A DNA stretch of 64,000 nucleotides from assembly GCA_039908525.1 (NCBI GenBank), contig JAMOAY010000002.1, positions 186,001 through 250,000 on the forward strand, in the 5' to 3' direction. Below are positions 1 to 9,249 of the stretch, in pieces (position 1 is the first letter of the stretch; each line of letters starts with the position of its first letter). This DNA comes from Magnetaquicoccus sp039908525. Lineage in GTDB: Bacteria; Pseudomonadota; Magnetococcia; Magnetococcales; Magnetaquicoccaceae. The position numbers were made by a program, and so were the translations under genes. Below the pieces are notes generated by a model. It had not been told where the DNA came from. It was given only the letters and a program-made list of their open reading frames with translations, and did not search any database.

Positions 1-930
1 CGGGTGGCGGTGTTTACCCACTTGACGCGGGATCATCTGGACTATCACGGCTCGGAGCAGGCCTACTTCGACAGCAAGGCGGCGTTGTTCCTGCGCGATG
101 CTCCGGCAACCGCAGTGATTGGGATCGATGAGCCCTGGGGGGCTTTGCTGGCGGAACGTTGCGCAGGCCGCATGCCGCTTGCCACCTTCCGCATGGGCTG
201 TGAGACGCCTCCCCTGGCACAACCGCCGACCCCCGTGGCATGGCAACCCTTTTGCGCCGAAGCCATCGAACTCTCCTGGCTCTTCTCCCGTTTCCGGCTG
301 CGCAGGGTCGGGGCGACGTTGGACATCTCTCTGCCCTGCGCCGGTCGTTTCCAGATCGCCAACGCCATGGCCGCCGCCGCCACCGGCTGGCAGTTGGGCC
401 TCGCCGACCCGATCATTGTCGAAGGTTTACGCCACTTCCAGCCGGCACCCGGTCGCATGCAACTCGTCCAGTCCGGCCAACCGTTCGCGGTGGTGGTGGA
501 TTATGCCCACACCCCGGATGCCCTGCAGCGGGTATTGCAGACGGCCCGCACCGTCACCAAAGGGCGTATCATCACCGTGTTCGGCTGTGGTGGTGAGAGG
601 GACACGGGCAAACGGACCCTGATGGGACAGGTGGCCGCCCGCCTGGCCGAGCATACCATCGTCACCGATGACAACCCCCGTTCGGAAGCGCCGAGGGCCA
701 TTCGCCAGGCCATCCTGGAGGGTTGCCGCCAGGAGACCGGTCGGCATGAAGAGGTGGCGGACCGGGATCAGGCCATTGGCCGGGCATTGGCCCTGGCCAC
801 CCCGGAAGATGCGGTCATTATTGCCGGCAAAGGCCATGAAACCGTGCAGATCACCGCCGATGGCCCCCAGCCCTTCGATGATGTGCAGACCGCACGCAAC
901 CACTTGGCGCGGATGGGATACAGTCTGTAA
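1..930 (+). CDS. murE: UDP-MurNAc-tripeptide synthetase MurE, C-terminal part
   Basis: Mur ligase that adds meso-diaminopimelate to UDP-MurNAc-L-Ala-D-Glu in the cytoplasm. The reading frame is open to the first base of the window, so the N-terminus and Walker-type ATP loop lie outside. About 309 residues remain. The visible part starts in the Mur central domain with TRDHLDYHG and runs through the C-terminal domain. DNPRSE (about residues 223-228 of the fragment) carries the DNPR signature of enzymes that use meso-DAP rather than lysine, and IIAGKGHE follows near the end. The next gene is murC, only 135 bases away, whereas murF, mraY, murD, ftsW and murG normally come between. Family assignment is firm; only the left end is incomplete. 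Confidence 0.95.
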   Translation, partial: RVAVFTHLTRDHLDYHGSEQAYFDSKAALFLRDAPATAVIGIDEPWGALLAERCAGRMPLATFRMGCETPPLAQPPTPVAWQPFCAEAIELSWLFSRFRLRRVGATLDISLPCAGRFQIANAMAAAATGWQLGLADPIIVEGLRHFQPAPGRMQLVQSGQPFAVVVDYAHTPDALQRVLQTARTVTKGRIITVFGCGGERDTGKRTLMGQVAARLAEHTIVTDDNPRSEAPRAIRQAILEGCRQETGRHEEVADRDQAIGRALALATPEDAVIIAGKGHETVQITADGPQPFDDVQTARNHLARMGYSL

Positions 931-1016
931 TTCGACACAGTGACAGATTTTGTTTTCTCTGTTGATCCCCCCTTGAAACCGACCGAGGGAAAGCGCAGTC
1001 TCATGGAGCGTTCGGT

Positions 1017-1044
1017 ACCGCCCACGACGGGCGGTCGCATTTTT
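1017..1044 (+). terminator. Hairpin plus T-run between murE and murC
   Basis: ACCGCCC (1017-1023) and GGGCGGT (1029-1035) form a perfect 7-bp GC-rich stem with a 5-base loop, followed after CGCA by five T. This looks like a weak intrinsic terminator or attenuator placed just ahead of the murC ribosome binding site. The gap between stem and T-run is longer than ideal, so function is uncertain. Confidence 0.35.
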
Positions 1045-1065
1045 GGGAGAAAGGTGCCCCACCCT

Positions 1066-2475
1066 ATGTATGAGAAGATCCGCAAACTGCATTTCGTCGG
1101 CATCGGTGGCATCGGCATGAGCGGCATTGCCGAGGTGTTGATCAATCTGGGCTACCGGGTCTCCGGGTCGGATCTGACAGACAACGCCTCCGTGCAACGC
1201 CTGCGCCGCATGGGAGCCACCATCCATCTGGGGCACCGGGAGGAGAATGTCCTGGATGTGGATGTGGTGGTCCACTCCTCTGCCGTGACCCCGAACAACC
1301 CGGAACTGCTCGCCGCCCGACGGCAGCGCATCCCGATCGCACGCCGGGCTGAAATGCTGGCCGAGCTGATGCGCATCAAATACGGTATCGCCATCGCCGG
1401 CACCCACGGCAAGACCACCACCACCTCCATGGTGGCCACCCTGCTGGGCAAGGCCGGCATGGACCCCACCGTCGTCAATGGCGGCATCGTCAAGGCGTTC
1501 GACAGCAACGCCCGGCTTGGGCACGGGGATTTCATGGTGACCGAGGCCGACGAAAGCGATGGCTCGTTTCTCAAACTGTTCCCCATCATTGCCGTAGTGA
1601 CCAACATGGACCCGGAACACCTGGACCACTACGGCACCTTCGACGCCGTGCGCCAGGCCTTCATGAGCTTCGTGGAAAAAATACCGTTTTACGGCTTGGC
1701 GGTTCTTTGCCAGGACCACCCCGAGGTGGCCGCCATGGTCCCGCGTCTCAGCGACAAACGGGTCATCACCTACGGTCTTCGCGAGGGCGCCGATTACCAA
1801 GCCGTTGCCATTCGGCGAGAAGAGGAACGGACCCGTTTCCGGGTCATGCGCCGGGATCCGGTTTCCGGTCTCTCCACCCCGCTGGGTGAGGTGGGCCTGG
1901 CCTTGCCGGGTCAACACAATGTCAGCAATGCCCTGGCAGCCATCGCGGTGGCCATGGAGTTGGAGATCCCCTGGGCAGTCATCGATCAGGCACTGGATCA
2001 GTACAAAGGGGTGCGACGCCGTTTTGACCTGTTGCTCAACACGCCGGAACGGGTCATCATCGACGACTACGCCCACCACCCCACCGAAATTGCCGCCACC
2101 CTGCAAGGCGCCCGAGAGGGGTTCGGTTCGCAAAGACGTCTGGTGGCCATCTTCCAACCCCACCGTTACAGCCGGGTTCACTCCCTGTGGTCCTCCTTCC
2201 TGCGCTGCTTCCGTGGGGCCGATCTGGTGCTGGTGGACCAGATCCATCCGGCCGGAGAGGCACCCCTGGCCGACATCTCCCCCGCCGCCATGCGCAGCCA
2301 ATTGTTGGCAGGCATTCAGGCCGAGAGCGGTATCCCGACCCATCCCCTGCCCGATGGTGATCTGTTGGAGCACGGACAGGGAGAGTTGGAAGAATTATTA
2401 CAACCAGGTGATATTGTAGTATTTCTTGGAGCAGGCAGCATTACGAAAAAAGCGCGCAACTTTGCCGGGACTTGA
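1066..2475 (+). CDS. murC: UDP-N-acetylmuramate--L-alanine ligase MurC
   Basis: Cytoplasmic ATP-dependent ligase adding L-alanine to UDP-MurNAc, the first peptide step of peptidoglycan synthesis. 469 residues from the chosen ATG. N-terminal Rossmann motif GIGGIGMSG at about residues 12-20, ATP loop GTHGKTTTT near residue 111, and DDYAHHPTE near residue 333 in the C-terminal domain. The frame is open 42 codons further upstream (to 940), but that extension is unlike MurC. MYEKIRKLHFVGIGG is the usual MurC beginning, and a GGGAGAAAGG ribosome binding site sits 11 bases before it. Followed by murB after 33 bases in the normal dcw order. Confidence 0.96.
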   Translation: MYEKIRKLHFVGIGGIGMSGIAEVLINLGYRVSGSDLTDNASVQRLRRMGATIHLGHREENVLDVDVVVHSSAVTPNNPELLAARRQRIPIARRAEMLAELMRIKYGIAIAGTHGKTTTTSMVATLLGKAGMDPTVVNGGIVKAFDSNARLGHGDFMVTEADESDGSFLKLFPIIAVVTNMDPEHLDHYGTFDAVRQAFMSFVEKIPFYGLAVLCQDHPEVAAMVPRLSDKRVITYGLREGADYQAVAIRREEERTRFRVMRRDPVSGLSTPLGEVGLALPGQHNVSNALAAIAVAMELEIPWAVIDQALDQYKGVRRRFDLLLNTPERVIIDDYAHHPTEIAATLQGAREGFGSQRRLVAIFQPHRYSRVHSLWSSFLRCFRGADLVLVDQIHPAGEAPLADISPAAMRSQLLAGIQAESGIPTHPLPDGDLLEHGQGELEELLQPGDIVVFLGAGSITKKARNFAGT

Positions 2476-2508
2476 CCTGCATCAAAAAATCTGCTCTGAT
2501 GGGACACC

Positions 2509-3480
2509 ATGCACCGCGCCATCTTGCCACCCCCATGTGACGACTGGATCGCCAGACTGGGACAGCCCGTCCTGGAAGGGGTGCCGCTCTCTTCGCTCAC
2601 CACATGGCGGATAGGAGGTCCAGCCCGCTGGTTGATCCAGCCCGGCACTCTCCCGGAACTGCAGCGTCTCTTGCGCTCCTGGCCGGAGGGGTTGCCCCGT
2701 CTGCTGCTCGGTGGCGGCAGCAATTTGTTGGTTGACGATAATGGCTTTGATGGGGTAGTCTTGGCCCTCGGTCGGCGCATGAATCGGCTGGAGCTGCTTC
2801 CTTCCTCTGGAACGGACGCCGGGGTTCTGCTGTATGCGGAAGCGGGCGTCGGCACCAGGACCCTGGCCCACTTCGCCCGCAACCAGGGACTGACCGGCGC
2901 AGAGTTTCTGGCAGGCATCCCGGGCAGCGTTGGAGGGGCCTTGCGCATGAATGCGGGCGCCTATGGCGGGGAGATGCGGCAGATCCTGCTGACTTGCGAC
3001 CTGCTGGATGGAGAGGGAAACCTCCACACCCTGCCGGCATCGCGGTTGGGCATGGGTTATCGGACCACCACCGTACCGTCGGAGTGGATTTTTGTCTCTG
3101 CCACATTTCGCCTGTCCCGTGGGGAACCGGATCTCATTCGGGAGCGCATGCGTTCCCTGAACCGCTTGCGGCGGGAGAGCCAGCCCCTGGCCTTTCCTTC
3201 TGCAGGCAGCACCTTCAAAAATCCACCCGGGGGGCCTTTGGCTTGGCAGTGGATTGAGGCGGCGGGTCTGCGGGGCGCGTGGGAAGGACAGGCACAGATA
3301 TCTGAAAAACATTGCAATTTTCTGCTTAACCGGGGTGGCGCCCGCGCCCGTGACGTGCGGGTGTTGATCGATCGCATTCGGGACCGGGTACAGCAGGTGG
3401 GCGGCGGACAGCTGGCACTGGAAATAGGCATCGTTGGCCCGTGCGGTCTGCTCGACGACGCGCCGCTGGCGGGCGCGTGA
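2509..3480 (+). CDS. murB: UDP-N-acetylenolpyruvoylglucosamine reductase MurB
   Basis: FAD enzyme reducing UDP-GlcNAc-enolpyruvate to UDP-MurNAc with NADPH. 323 residues. FAD-binding motifs TTWRIGGPA (about 27-35) and LGGGSNLLV (about 66-74) are followed by GIPGSVGGALRMNAGAYGGE near residues 137-156. The catalytic serine region GSTFKNP is near residue 232, and a late ISEKHCNF/NRGGARARDV stretch is present. The short length and these motifs suggest the type II MurB group. It lies between murC and ddl, as in standard dcw clusters. The C-terminus ends soon after the conserved EIGIVG, so the gene looks complete. Confidence 0.95.
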   Translation: MHRAILPPPCDDWIARLGQPVLEGVPLSSLTTWRIGGPARWLIQPGTLPELQRLLRSWPEGLPRLLLGGGSNLLVDDNGFDGVVLALGRRMNRLELLPSSGTDAGVLLYAEAGVGTRTLAHFARNQGLTGAEFLAGIPGSVGGALRMNAGAYGGEMRQILLTCDLLDGEGNLHTLPASRLGMGYRTTTVPSEWIFVSATFRLSRGEPDLIRERMRSLNRLRRESQPLAFPSAGSTFKNPPGGPLAWQWIEAAGLRGAWEGQAQISEKHCNFLLNRGGARARDVRVLIDRIRDRVQQVGGGQLALEIGIVGPCGLLDDAPLAGA

Positions 3481-3517
3481 CGCCCACTTTCCGCAGACAT
3501 CCTCAGACGGATCGACC

Positions 3518-4498
3518 ATGGACAAGACCAAAAAGATCGGTGTATTGCTGGGAGGCTCCTCTTCGGAACGGGAGGTGAGTCTGCGCAGCGGTGGGGCTTT
3601 GGTGGCTGCCTTGCAACGGTTGGGCCTGTCGGTTGTGCCGATCGACACCCTGTCCGGTCGGCAGCTGCCCGGTCAGCTGTTGGAGCATGCCATTGATGTA
3701 GCAGTCATTGCCCTGCACGGCCCGCTGGGGGAGGATGGAACGGTGCAGGGGTTGCTGGAGATCATGGGGATTCCCTACACCGGTTCGGGGGTCACGGCCT
3801 CGGCCCTGTGCATGAACAAAACCATCAGCAAATCCCTTTTCCGTCAGGCCGGCATTCCGACCCCCCTGTGGGAAGAGGTACAGGTACGCCGGGATGATTC
3901 TCCCTCCGGCTTGCAACGAATATCCGAGCTGGCCGACCATCTGGCAGACAACTGGGAAGGGAAAGGGCTGTTTGTCAAACCCGCTTCGGCCGGTTCCAGT
4001 GTCGGCATCCGCCGGGTTGCTCAACACGCGGAACTGGCGGCGGCATTGGCGGCAGCGGCAACGGCGGCGGCACTGCCGGGCATGGAGGCGGCGGTTCTGC
4101 TGGAACAGGAGATTGTCGGCGCCGAGGTAACCCTGGCCATCCTCGACGGCGAGCCCCTGCCGATGATTGAGATCCGTCCAACAGAGGGGTTTTACGATTA
4201 CCAGAACAAGTACACCTCCGGGCGCACCCGCTATCTGGTACCCACCGAAAGCCTCACGGCCCAGGAGGTGCATCGTGCGGTAGAGACCGGCATGGCGGCG
4301 GGTCAGCTGTTGGGGTGCCGGGGTCTGCACCGGGTGGACATGATGGTAGACCGCGCCGGGTGCGCCTGGGTATTGGAGATCAACACCGTACCCGGGATGA
4401 CGGAGACCAGCCTGGCACCCAAGGCAGCGGCGGCAGCTGGATTGACCTTCGATGCCCTGGCCGAACGCATTCTGGCCGGCGCGGCACGGGATCTGTAG
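3518..4498 (+). CDS. ddl: D-alanine--D-alanine ligase
   Basis: ATP-grasp ligase making the D-Ala-D-Ala dipeptide for peptidoglycan. 326 residues from ATG 3518; the open frame runs 28 codons further into murB but carries no family sequence. N-terminal LLGGSSSEREVSLRSG, HGPLGEDGTVQG near residue 67, GIPYTGSG, the ATP-grasp loop KPASAGSSVGI near residue 153, and metal-binding LEINTVPGMTETS near residue 286. The start has only a weak ribosome binding site, so translation may depend on coupling with murB 37 bases upstream. Its TAG stop is followed at once by the GTG start of ftsQ in the same frame. Confidence 0.95.
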   Translation: MDKTKKIGVLLGGSSSEREVSLRSGGALVAALQRLGLSVVPIDTLSGRQLPGQLLEHAIDVAVIALHGPLGEDGTVQGLLEIMGIPYTGSGVTASALCMNKTISKSLFRQAGIPTPLWEEVQVRRDDSPSGLQRISELADHLADNWEGKGLFVKPASAGSSVGIRRVAQHAELAAALAAAATAAALPGMEAAVLLEQEIVGAEVTLAILDGEPLPMIEIRPTEGFYDYQNKYTSGRTRYLVPTESLTAQEVHRAVETGMAAGQLLGCRGLHRVDMMVDRAGCAWVLEINTVPGMTETSLAPKAAAAAGLTFDALAERILAGAARDL

Positions 4499-5191
4499 GT
4501 GGCGGTGCACAGATCCTTTGCCCTGTTCGTCCTGATGGCTCTGGTCGGCTTGGCCTATCTGGGCTGGCGGGAGGTGAACAAGCCCGGGTGGCTGCCTGTG
4601 CAGGAGGTGCGGCTCTCCGGTTTGGTCAACACCCCTGCTGCCCAGGCCATGGAGGCGGTGGGAACAGAGAAAGGCAGCAACCTGCTGGGGGTCAATCCCA
4701 GAACGGTGCAGACCCGCATGGAGAGCTTGCCCTGGGTTCGCTCCGCGTCTGTCAAACGTCAGTTTCCTGCCACCTTGCTGGTGCGTGTTGTTGAAAGGGT
4801 GGCTGTTGGCATGATCCGCGACAAGGATCGCCTTTTCCTGGTGGACGAGTATGGCACGCCCATCAAACCCCTGGAAAAGAGTGACCCGTTGATGTTGCCT
4901 ATCATTGTCCCGGCCCCTGGCGAGGAAAGAGGGGCGCAGGTGGTGTGGTTGATCAACCTTCTGGCCAAGCACGCCTGGTTGCGCGACCGTATCTCCGAGG
5001 CAGTGGGGTTGCCGGGTGGACGATGGACCTTGTACACCAAGCAGGGTGTCAAGCTGCTGCTTTCCAAACGTACCGACCAGGAATTGGAGTTGTTGAGGCG
5101 CCTGCAGGAGCAATATGCCGTGTTGGACCGCAAGATACGCCAAGTGGAGCTGCGCATCCCAGGCAAGGCGATGGTGCGCTTCGCCCTTTAG
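4499..5191 (+). CDS. ftsQ: Cell division protein FtsQ
   Basis: Bitopic divisome protein with a short cytoplasmic N-terminus, one membrane helix (about residues 7-22) and a periplasmic part. After the helix comes a POTRA-like segment (VQEVRLSGLVNT...MESLPWVRSASVKRQFPATLLVRVVERVAVGMI), then the FtsQ/DivIB domain with LFLVDEYGTPIKP. 230 residues, slightly short for the family. The first possible start is the GTG directly after the ddl stop; a second GTG lies two codons later. Identification rests on position between ddl and ftsA and on the POTRA-FtsQ pattern. Confidence 0.9.
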   Translation: MAVHRSFALFVLMALVGLAYLGWREVNKPGWLPVQEVRLSGLVNTPAAQAMEAVGTEKGSNLLGVNPRTVQTRMESLPWVRSASVKRQFPATLLVRVVERVAVGMIRDKDRLFLVDEYGTPIKPLEKSDPLMLPIIVPAPGEERGAQVVWLINLLAKHAWLRDRISEAVGLPGGRWTLYTKQGVKLLLSKRTDQELELLRRLQEQYAVLDRKIRQVELRIPGKAMVRFAL

Positions 5192-5355
5192 TGATTTTGT
5201 TGATCGTCATCCCTTTCGTTTGCATTGCGGTTGATGGTATGAAGAGGGATGCGTGCCGGGGGTACCCAGGGACATCTCATTCCGTCCGCCGATTGTGACG
5301 GACTGTGTCTTTGGCAGTGGCATTTAAACAATCTCTTTTTCCAAATGGACATGTG

Positions 5356-6594
5356 ATGCCCATACAGGACCAGAACCTGATTGTCGGACTGGATATCGGC
5401 ACAACGAAAATATGTTGTATTGTTGCCGACTTGCAGACGGATGGTCGCTTGGACATCATCGGTGTCGGCAGCCATCCCTCGCGGGGGTTGCGCAAGGGTG
5501 TGGTGATCGACATTGACTCTACCGTGGAAAGCATGCGCATGGCGGTGGAGGAAGCGGAGATGATGGCGGGCGTCGAGATCCGCATGGTGTACGCGGGTAT
5601 TGCCGGGGGGCATATCCGCAGTGGCAACTCCAACGGTGTGGTGGCCACCAAGGACGGAGAGGTAACCGCCAGCGACATTCAAAGGGTTCTGGATGCCGCC
5701 CGCGCGCACAATATTCCGATGGACCGGGAGATACTGCACATCATCCCCCAGGAGTATATCCTGGATGGCCAGGATGGCATCAAACAACCCTTGAACATGT
5801 CGGGGGTTCGCCTGGAGGCCCGGGTCCATATCGTAACCGGTGCGGTGGCCTCGGCGCAGAACATCATCAAGTGCGTTAACCGTTGCGGTTTGGATGTGGG
5901 TGATATTATCCTGGAGCAACTGGCCTCTGCGGAGGCTGTGCTGACGGCGGATGAGAAGGAGTTGGGGGTCTGCCTGTTGGATATCGGTGGCGGTACCACC
6001 GATATCGCGCTGTTCTGTGAGGGACATATCAAGCACACCGCCGTGTTGGCCATTGGGGGGGACCACCTCACCAACGATATCGCCGTCGGTCTGCGCACCC
6101 CGACCCGGGAGGCGGAGTTGATCAAGCGTCGCTATGGGTGCGCCCTCTCCTCCCTTGTCAACCCGGAAGAGATCGTCGAGGTTCCCAGTATCGGTGACCG
6201 CAAGTCCCGCTCCCTGGGGCGGCACATCCTGGCAGAGATCATCGAGCCCAGAGTGGAGGAGCTGTTCACCCTGGTCAGTCGGGAGATTGCCCGTTCCGGG
6301 TTTGAGGAGCAGTTGGCTGCCGGGGTGGTGTTGACGGGAGGCACCTCCATCACCGAAGGCATGGTGGAGTTGGCCGAAGAGGTATTCAACAAGCCGGTTC
6401 GGCGGGGCGTCCCGCAGGGGATTGGCGGTCTGACGGATGTTGTCAACAGTCCGGTCTATGCGACCGCCGTGGGTCTGGTACAATTTGCCAGCCGCAACGA
6501 GAAGGAGTTGTCCCGACAGATGACCCCGGCAGGGGGACAGTCGATGCAGAACGTTTTCCAACGTATGCGATCGTGGTTGGGTGATATATTTTAA
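5356..6594 (+). CDS. ftsA: Cell division protein FtsA
   Basis: Actin-like ATPase that anchors FtsZ to the inner membrane. 412 residues from ATG 5356, which gives MPIQDQNLIVGLDIGTTKIC; a GTG 17 codons upstream keeps the frame open but is less likely. Actin-family phosphate 1 motif GLDIGTTKICCIV, the 1C domain with GHIRSGNSNGVV, phosphate 2 motif LLDIGGGTTDIALF near residue 205, and adenosine motif GVVLTGGTS near residue 325. The C-terminal NVFQRMRSWLGDIF is an amphipathic membrane-targeting helix typical of FtsA. It sits 164 bases after ftsQ and 90 before ftsZ. Confidence 0.96.
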   Translation: MPIQDQNLIVGLDIGTTKICCIVADLQTDGRLDIIGVGSHPSRGLRKGVVIDIDSTVESMRMAVEEAEMMAGVEIRMVYAGIAGGHIRSGNSNGVVATKDGEVTASDIQRVLDAARAHNIPMDREILHIIPQEYILDGQDGIKQPLNMSGVRLEARVHIVTGAVASAQNIIKCVNRCGLDVGDIILEQLASAEAVLTADEKELGVCLLDIGGGTTDIALFCEGHIKHTAVLAIGGDHLTNDIAVGLRTPTREAELIKRRYGCALSSLVNPEEIVEVPSIGDRKSRSLGRHILAEIIEPRVEELFTLVSREIARSGFEEQLAAGVVLTGGTSITEGMVELAEEVFNKPVRRGVPQGIGGLTDVVNSPVYATAVGLVQFASRNEKELSRQMTPAGGQSMQNVFQRMRSWLGDIF

Positions 6595-6684
6595 GCAGAG
6601 TCATGTTGTTCTGGCACATCAGCCGCTCCTGTGCTGTTGTGGCCGCGTTATGGGTGCGGGTATTTTTCTCCTTGGGGGATTTCG

Positions 6685-7932
6685 ATGATAATCGAAGAGT
6701 TTGAGCAGGCCAATCAGCTGGACGCGCGTATCAAGGTGGTCGGCGTCGGTGGAGGCGGCGGCAATGCCATCAACAACATGATTCAGTCCCAGTTGGACGG
6801 CGTTGAATTCATCGTGGCCAATACCGATGCCCAGGCGCTGGCCCGCAACCTGGCGCCTACCCGGGTCCAGATTGGTGAAAATGTCACCCGTGGTCTGGGA
6901 GCCGGGGCCAAGCCGGAGGTGGGCATGCGTGCCGCCGAGGAGAGTTCGGACCGCATCCGCGAATGCCTGTTGGGGGCCGATATGGTCTTCATCACCGCCG
7001 GCATGGGAGGCGGTACCGGTACCGGAGCTGCGCCTGTTATCGCCAAACTCGCCAAGGAGCTGGGCATTCTGACGGTGGCCGTGGTCACCAAACCGTTCAG
7101 CTTTGAGGGCAAACGGCGTTACCGTTTTGCCGAGGAGGGGCTGGCGGAGCTGCGCAAATATGTTGATACCGTCATCACCATCCCCAACCAGAAGCTCCTC
7201 GGTGTGGTCGGCAAGAATACGACCATTCTGGAAGCATTCCGTCGGGCGGATGATGTCCTGAATCAGGCGGTGCGGGGAATTACCGATCTGATCACCGTGC
7301 CGGGTCTGATCAACGTTGACTTCGCCGACGTGCGCACGGTCATGGATGAGATGGGACAGGCGATGATGGGGGCTGCCGAGGCCTGCGGAGACACCCGTGC
7401 CCTGGATGCCGCCACCCACGCCATCTCCAGTCCTCTGTTGGACGATGTTTCCATCCATGGGGCCCGCGGGGTGCTGATCAACATCACCGGCGGCTACAAC
7501 CTCTCTCTGCAGGAGGTGGATGAGGCGGCCACGGTGGTCCGGGATATGGCCCATGATGATGCCATCATCGTCTTCGGCGCCGTGCTGGATGAAGCCATGG
7601 AGGACACCGTGCGGGTCACCGTGGTGGCGACCGGGATCGGCTCTGCCGAAAGGGTTGCCTTCCCCAGCACCCCCAGCAAACGGGAGTCGGCCCCCTCCTA
7701 CTATCCTCAGGCGACGCAACAGCAGCCACGCCGCTACACGACGGCCACTGCGGCGGCAGCGGCCCCGGTACCGAGAAAGCCCGCCCCCCCCGCCACCACC
7801 GCTCAGGAAGAGATCCGTGAAAGGAGCGGGCGCATGGTCAGGAGGTCGGCCAACCTGGAGCAGAACCTGGACCAGGTCAACACCGAAGACTCTTTTGACG
7901 TCCCCACCTTTCTCCGGCGACAAATGGACTAG
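6685..7932 (+). CDS. ftsZ: Cell division GTPase FtsZ
   Basis: Tubulin-like GTPase forming the Z ring. 415 residues from ATG 6685, preceded by a GGGGGA ribosome binding site; the frame is open 18 codons upstream without family sequence. N-terminal VVGVGGGGGNAINNM, the tubulin signature GGGTGTGAAPV near residues 107-117, and the T7-loop region NVDFADVRTVM near residue 210. After the globular core comes a Pro/Ala/Gln-rich linker (about 330-385) and the conserved tail DVPTFLRRQMD, the binding peptide for FtsA and other partners. A terminator-like hairpin follows. Confidence 0.98.
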   Translation: MIIEEFEQANQLDARIKVVGVGGGGGNAINNMIQSQLDGVEFIVANTDAQALARNLAPTRVQIGENVTRGLGAGAKPEVGMRAAEESSDRIRECLLGADMVFITAGMGGGTGTGAAPVIAKLAKELGILTVAVVTKPFSFEGKRRYRFAEEGLAELRKYVDTVITIPNQKLLGVVGKNTTILEAFRRADDVLNQAVRGITDLITVPGLINVDFADVRTVMDEMGQAMMGAAEACGDTRALDAATHAISSPLLDDVSIHGARGVLINITGGYNLSLQEVDEAATVVRDMAHDDAIIVFGAVLDEAMEDTVRVTVVATGIGSAERVAFPSTPSKRESAPSYYPQATQQQPRRYTTATAAAAAPVPRKPAPPATTAQEEIRERSGRMVRRSANLEQNLDQVNTEDSFDVPTFLRRQMD

Positions 7933-8295
7933 GTCTCTCCTTTCTTCGTGAAAAATCCACGCCTTTTCACCCCGCTGCCAGGTTCTCCACGGACTCTGAC
8001 GGCGGGGTTTTCACTTTTTTCCTTCCCTAATTGCAAATAAAAACGTATCATCCCGAGTTCTTGGGTAAATCATGTACCATGTCTGTTTTTTGGCACTGAG
8101 ATTGCTGCGATGGTTACCGGGTTAACGGAATTCTCTCAAACTGACCAGTGATGCGCTGTTGTGAGACAGTTCTTTGACACCCGCAGGGACAGCCAAGCCT
8201 CAAGAAAATGACACACTGGGTGTCTGGCCAAGGCAAGCTGGTCTGTCTCGCATGAAGAAAGCACCGGGCCAACTCTTTGAACTGGGATCTGCCAA
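7933..8295. other. ftsZ-lpxC intergenic region
   Basis: 363 bases without a convincing gene. The left third holds the ftsZ terminator. The rest (8030-8295) is more AT-rich and should carry the lpxC promoter and leader, but I could not pick a -35/-10 pair I would defend. Confidence 0.5.
7969..8020 (+). terminator. Intrinsic terminator after ftsZ
   Basis: ACCCCGC (7969-7975) pairs with GCGGGGT (8002-8008). A CAG/CTG pair inside the loop may add stability. TTTTCACTTTTTT follows. It lies 37 bases beyond the ftsZ stop, so it would end the murC-ftsZ transcript before lpxC. The loop is long (26 bases), which lowers confidence. Confidence 0.55.
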
Positions 8296-9249
8296 ATGAT
8301 TTTCCAAAGAACCTTAAAAAACACCATTCGTTGCACGGGAATCGGCCTCCACAGCGGGAAGAAGGTTTATCTTTCCCTGCGTCCGGCCCCGGTCAATACC
8401 GGCGTCGTGTTTCACCGCACGGATATGAAGGGAGCGCTGATTCCAGCCAACGTGCAGACCGTGGTGGATACCCGCCTCTGTTCCAGTATTGCCAACGCAG
8501 AGGGTGTGCGGGTGTCAACCGTTGAACATCTGCTGGCCGCTTTCGCCGGCCTGGGGGTGAACAACGCCTATGTCGATCTGGACGGACCCGAGATCCCGAT
8601 CATGGACGGCAGCGCCGCGCCCTTTGTTTTTTTGATTCAGTGTGCGGGTGTTGTGCAACAAAAGGCATACAAGCGTTGGATCCGCATCAAAAAGCCTGTC
8701 TCTGTCACCCATGGCAACAAAAAGGCCTCCTTTGAGCCCTGTGACCGATTCCGGATCAGTTTTCTCATCGACTTTGACCATCCCCTGCTCTCCCAGCAGG
8801 AGGAGGATCTGGACATCACCGAGACCACTTTCATCAAGGAGATCAGTCGGGCGCGCACCTTTGGCTTTCTGAAAGAGGTCGAGCAGCTCCGCTCCAACGG
8901 TTTGGCTCGGGGGGGCTCCCTGGACAATGCCATCGTCATGGGGGATTTCCGCATCTTGAATGAGGGGGGCCTGCGTTATGAGAAAGAGTTCGTGCGCCAT
9001 AAAATGATCGATGCCATCGGCGATCTCTATCTCCTGGGACACCCGGTCATCGGCCATTTCCGGGGCGTCCGCTCCGGTCATGCCCTCAACAACATGCTGT
9101 TGCGCAAGTTGATGGCCCATGCCAACGCCTGGGAGTTTGTCGAGGGAGAGCAGGTCGCGCAGTTCTTGCAGGCCGGCGCCGACAAGCAGGCGCTGGAAGG
9201 CCCGGCACCCATGGAGGCCCTGGTGCCCGCCATGGGGCTTTCGGCTTGA
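8296..9249 (+). CDS. lpxC: UDP-3-O-acyl-N-acetylglucosamine deacetylase LpxC
   Basis: Zinc metalloenzyme catalysing the committed step of lipid A synthesis, so the cell has a lipopolysaccharide-type outer membrane. 317 residues. Zinc ligands are visible as His78 (in VEHLLAAF), His235 and Asp239 (in RHKMIDAIGD), and the catalytic His262 is in RSGHALNN. GIGLHSGKK is near residue 15 and DGPEIPIMDGSA near 97-108. Standard position after ftsZ. Its stop overlaps a TTG start of the next gene. Confidence 0.97.
   Translation: MIFQRTLKNTIRCTGIGLHSGKKVYLSLRPAPVNTGVVFHRTDMKGALIPANVQTVVDTRLCSSIANAEGVRVSTVEHLLAAFAGLGVNNAYVDLDGPEIPIMDGSAAPFVFLIQCAGVVQQKAYKRWIRIKKPVSVTHGNKKASFEPCDRFRISFLIDFDHPLLSQQEEDLDITETTFIKEISRARTFGFLKEVEQLRSNGLARGGSLDNAIVMGDFRILNEGGLRYEKEFVRHKMIDAIGDLYLLGHPVIGHFRGVRSGHALNNMLLRKLMAHANAWEFVEGEQVAQFLQAGADKQALEGPAPMEALVPAMGLSA

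Noticed and set aside
940..1065. 42-codon N-terminal extension of murC
   Set aside because: Does not resemble MurC and contains the hairpin; the later ATG has a good ribosome binding site and the canonical N-terminus.
427..2373. Minus-strand open frame of 648 codons opposite murE/murC
   Set aside because: Antisense shadow of well-identified genes.
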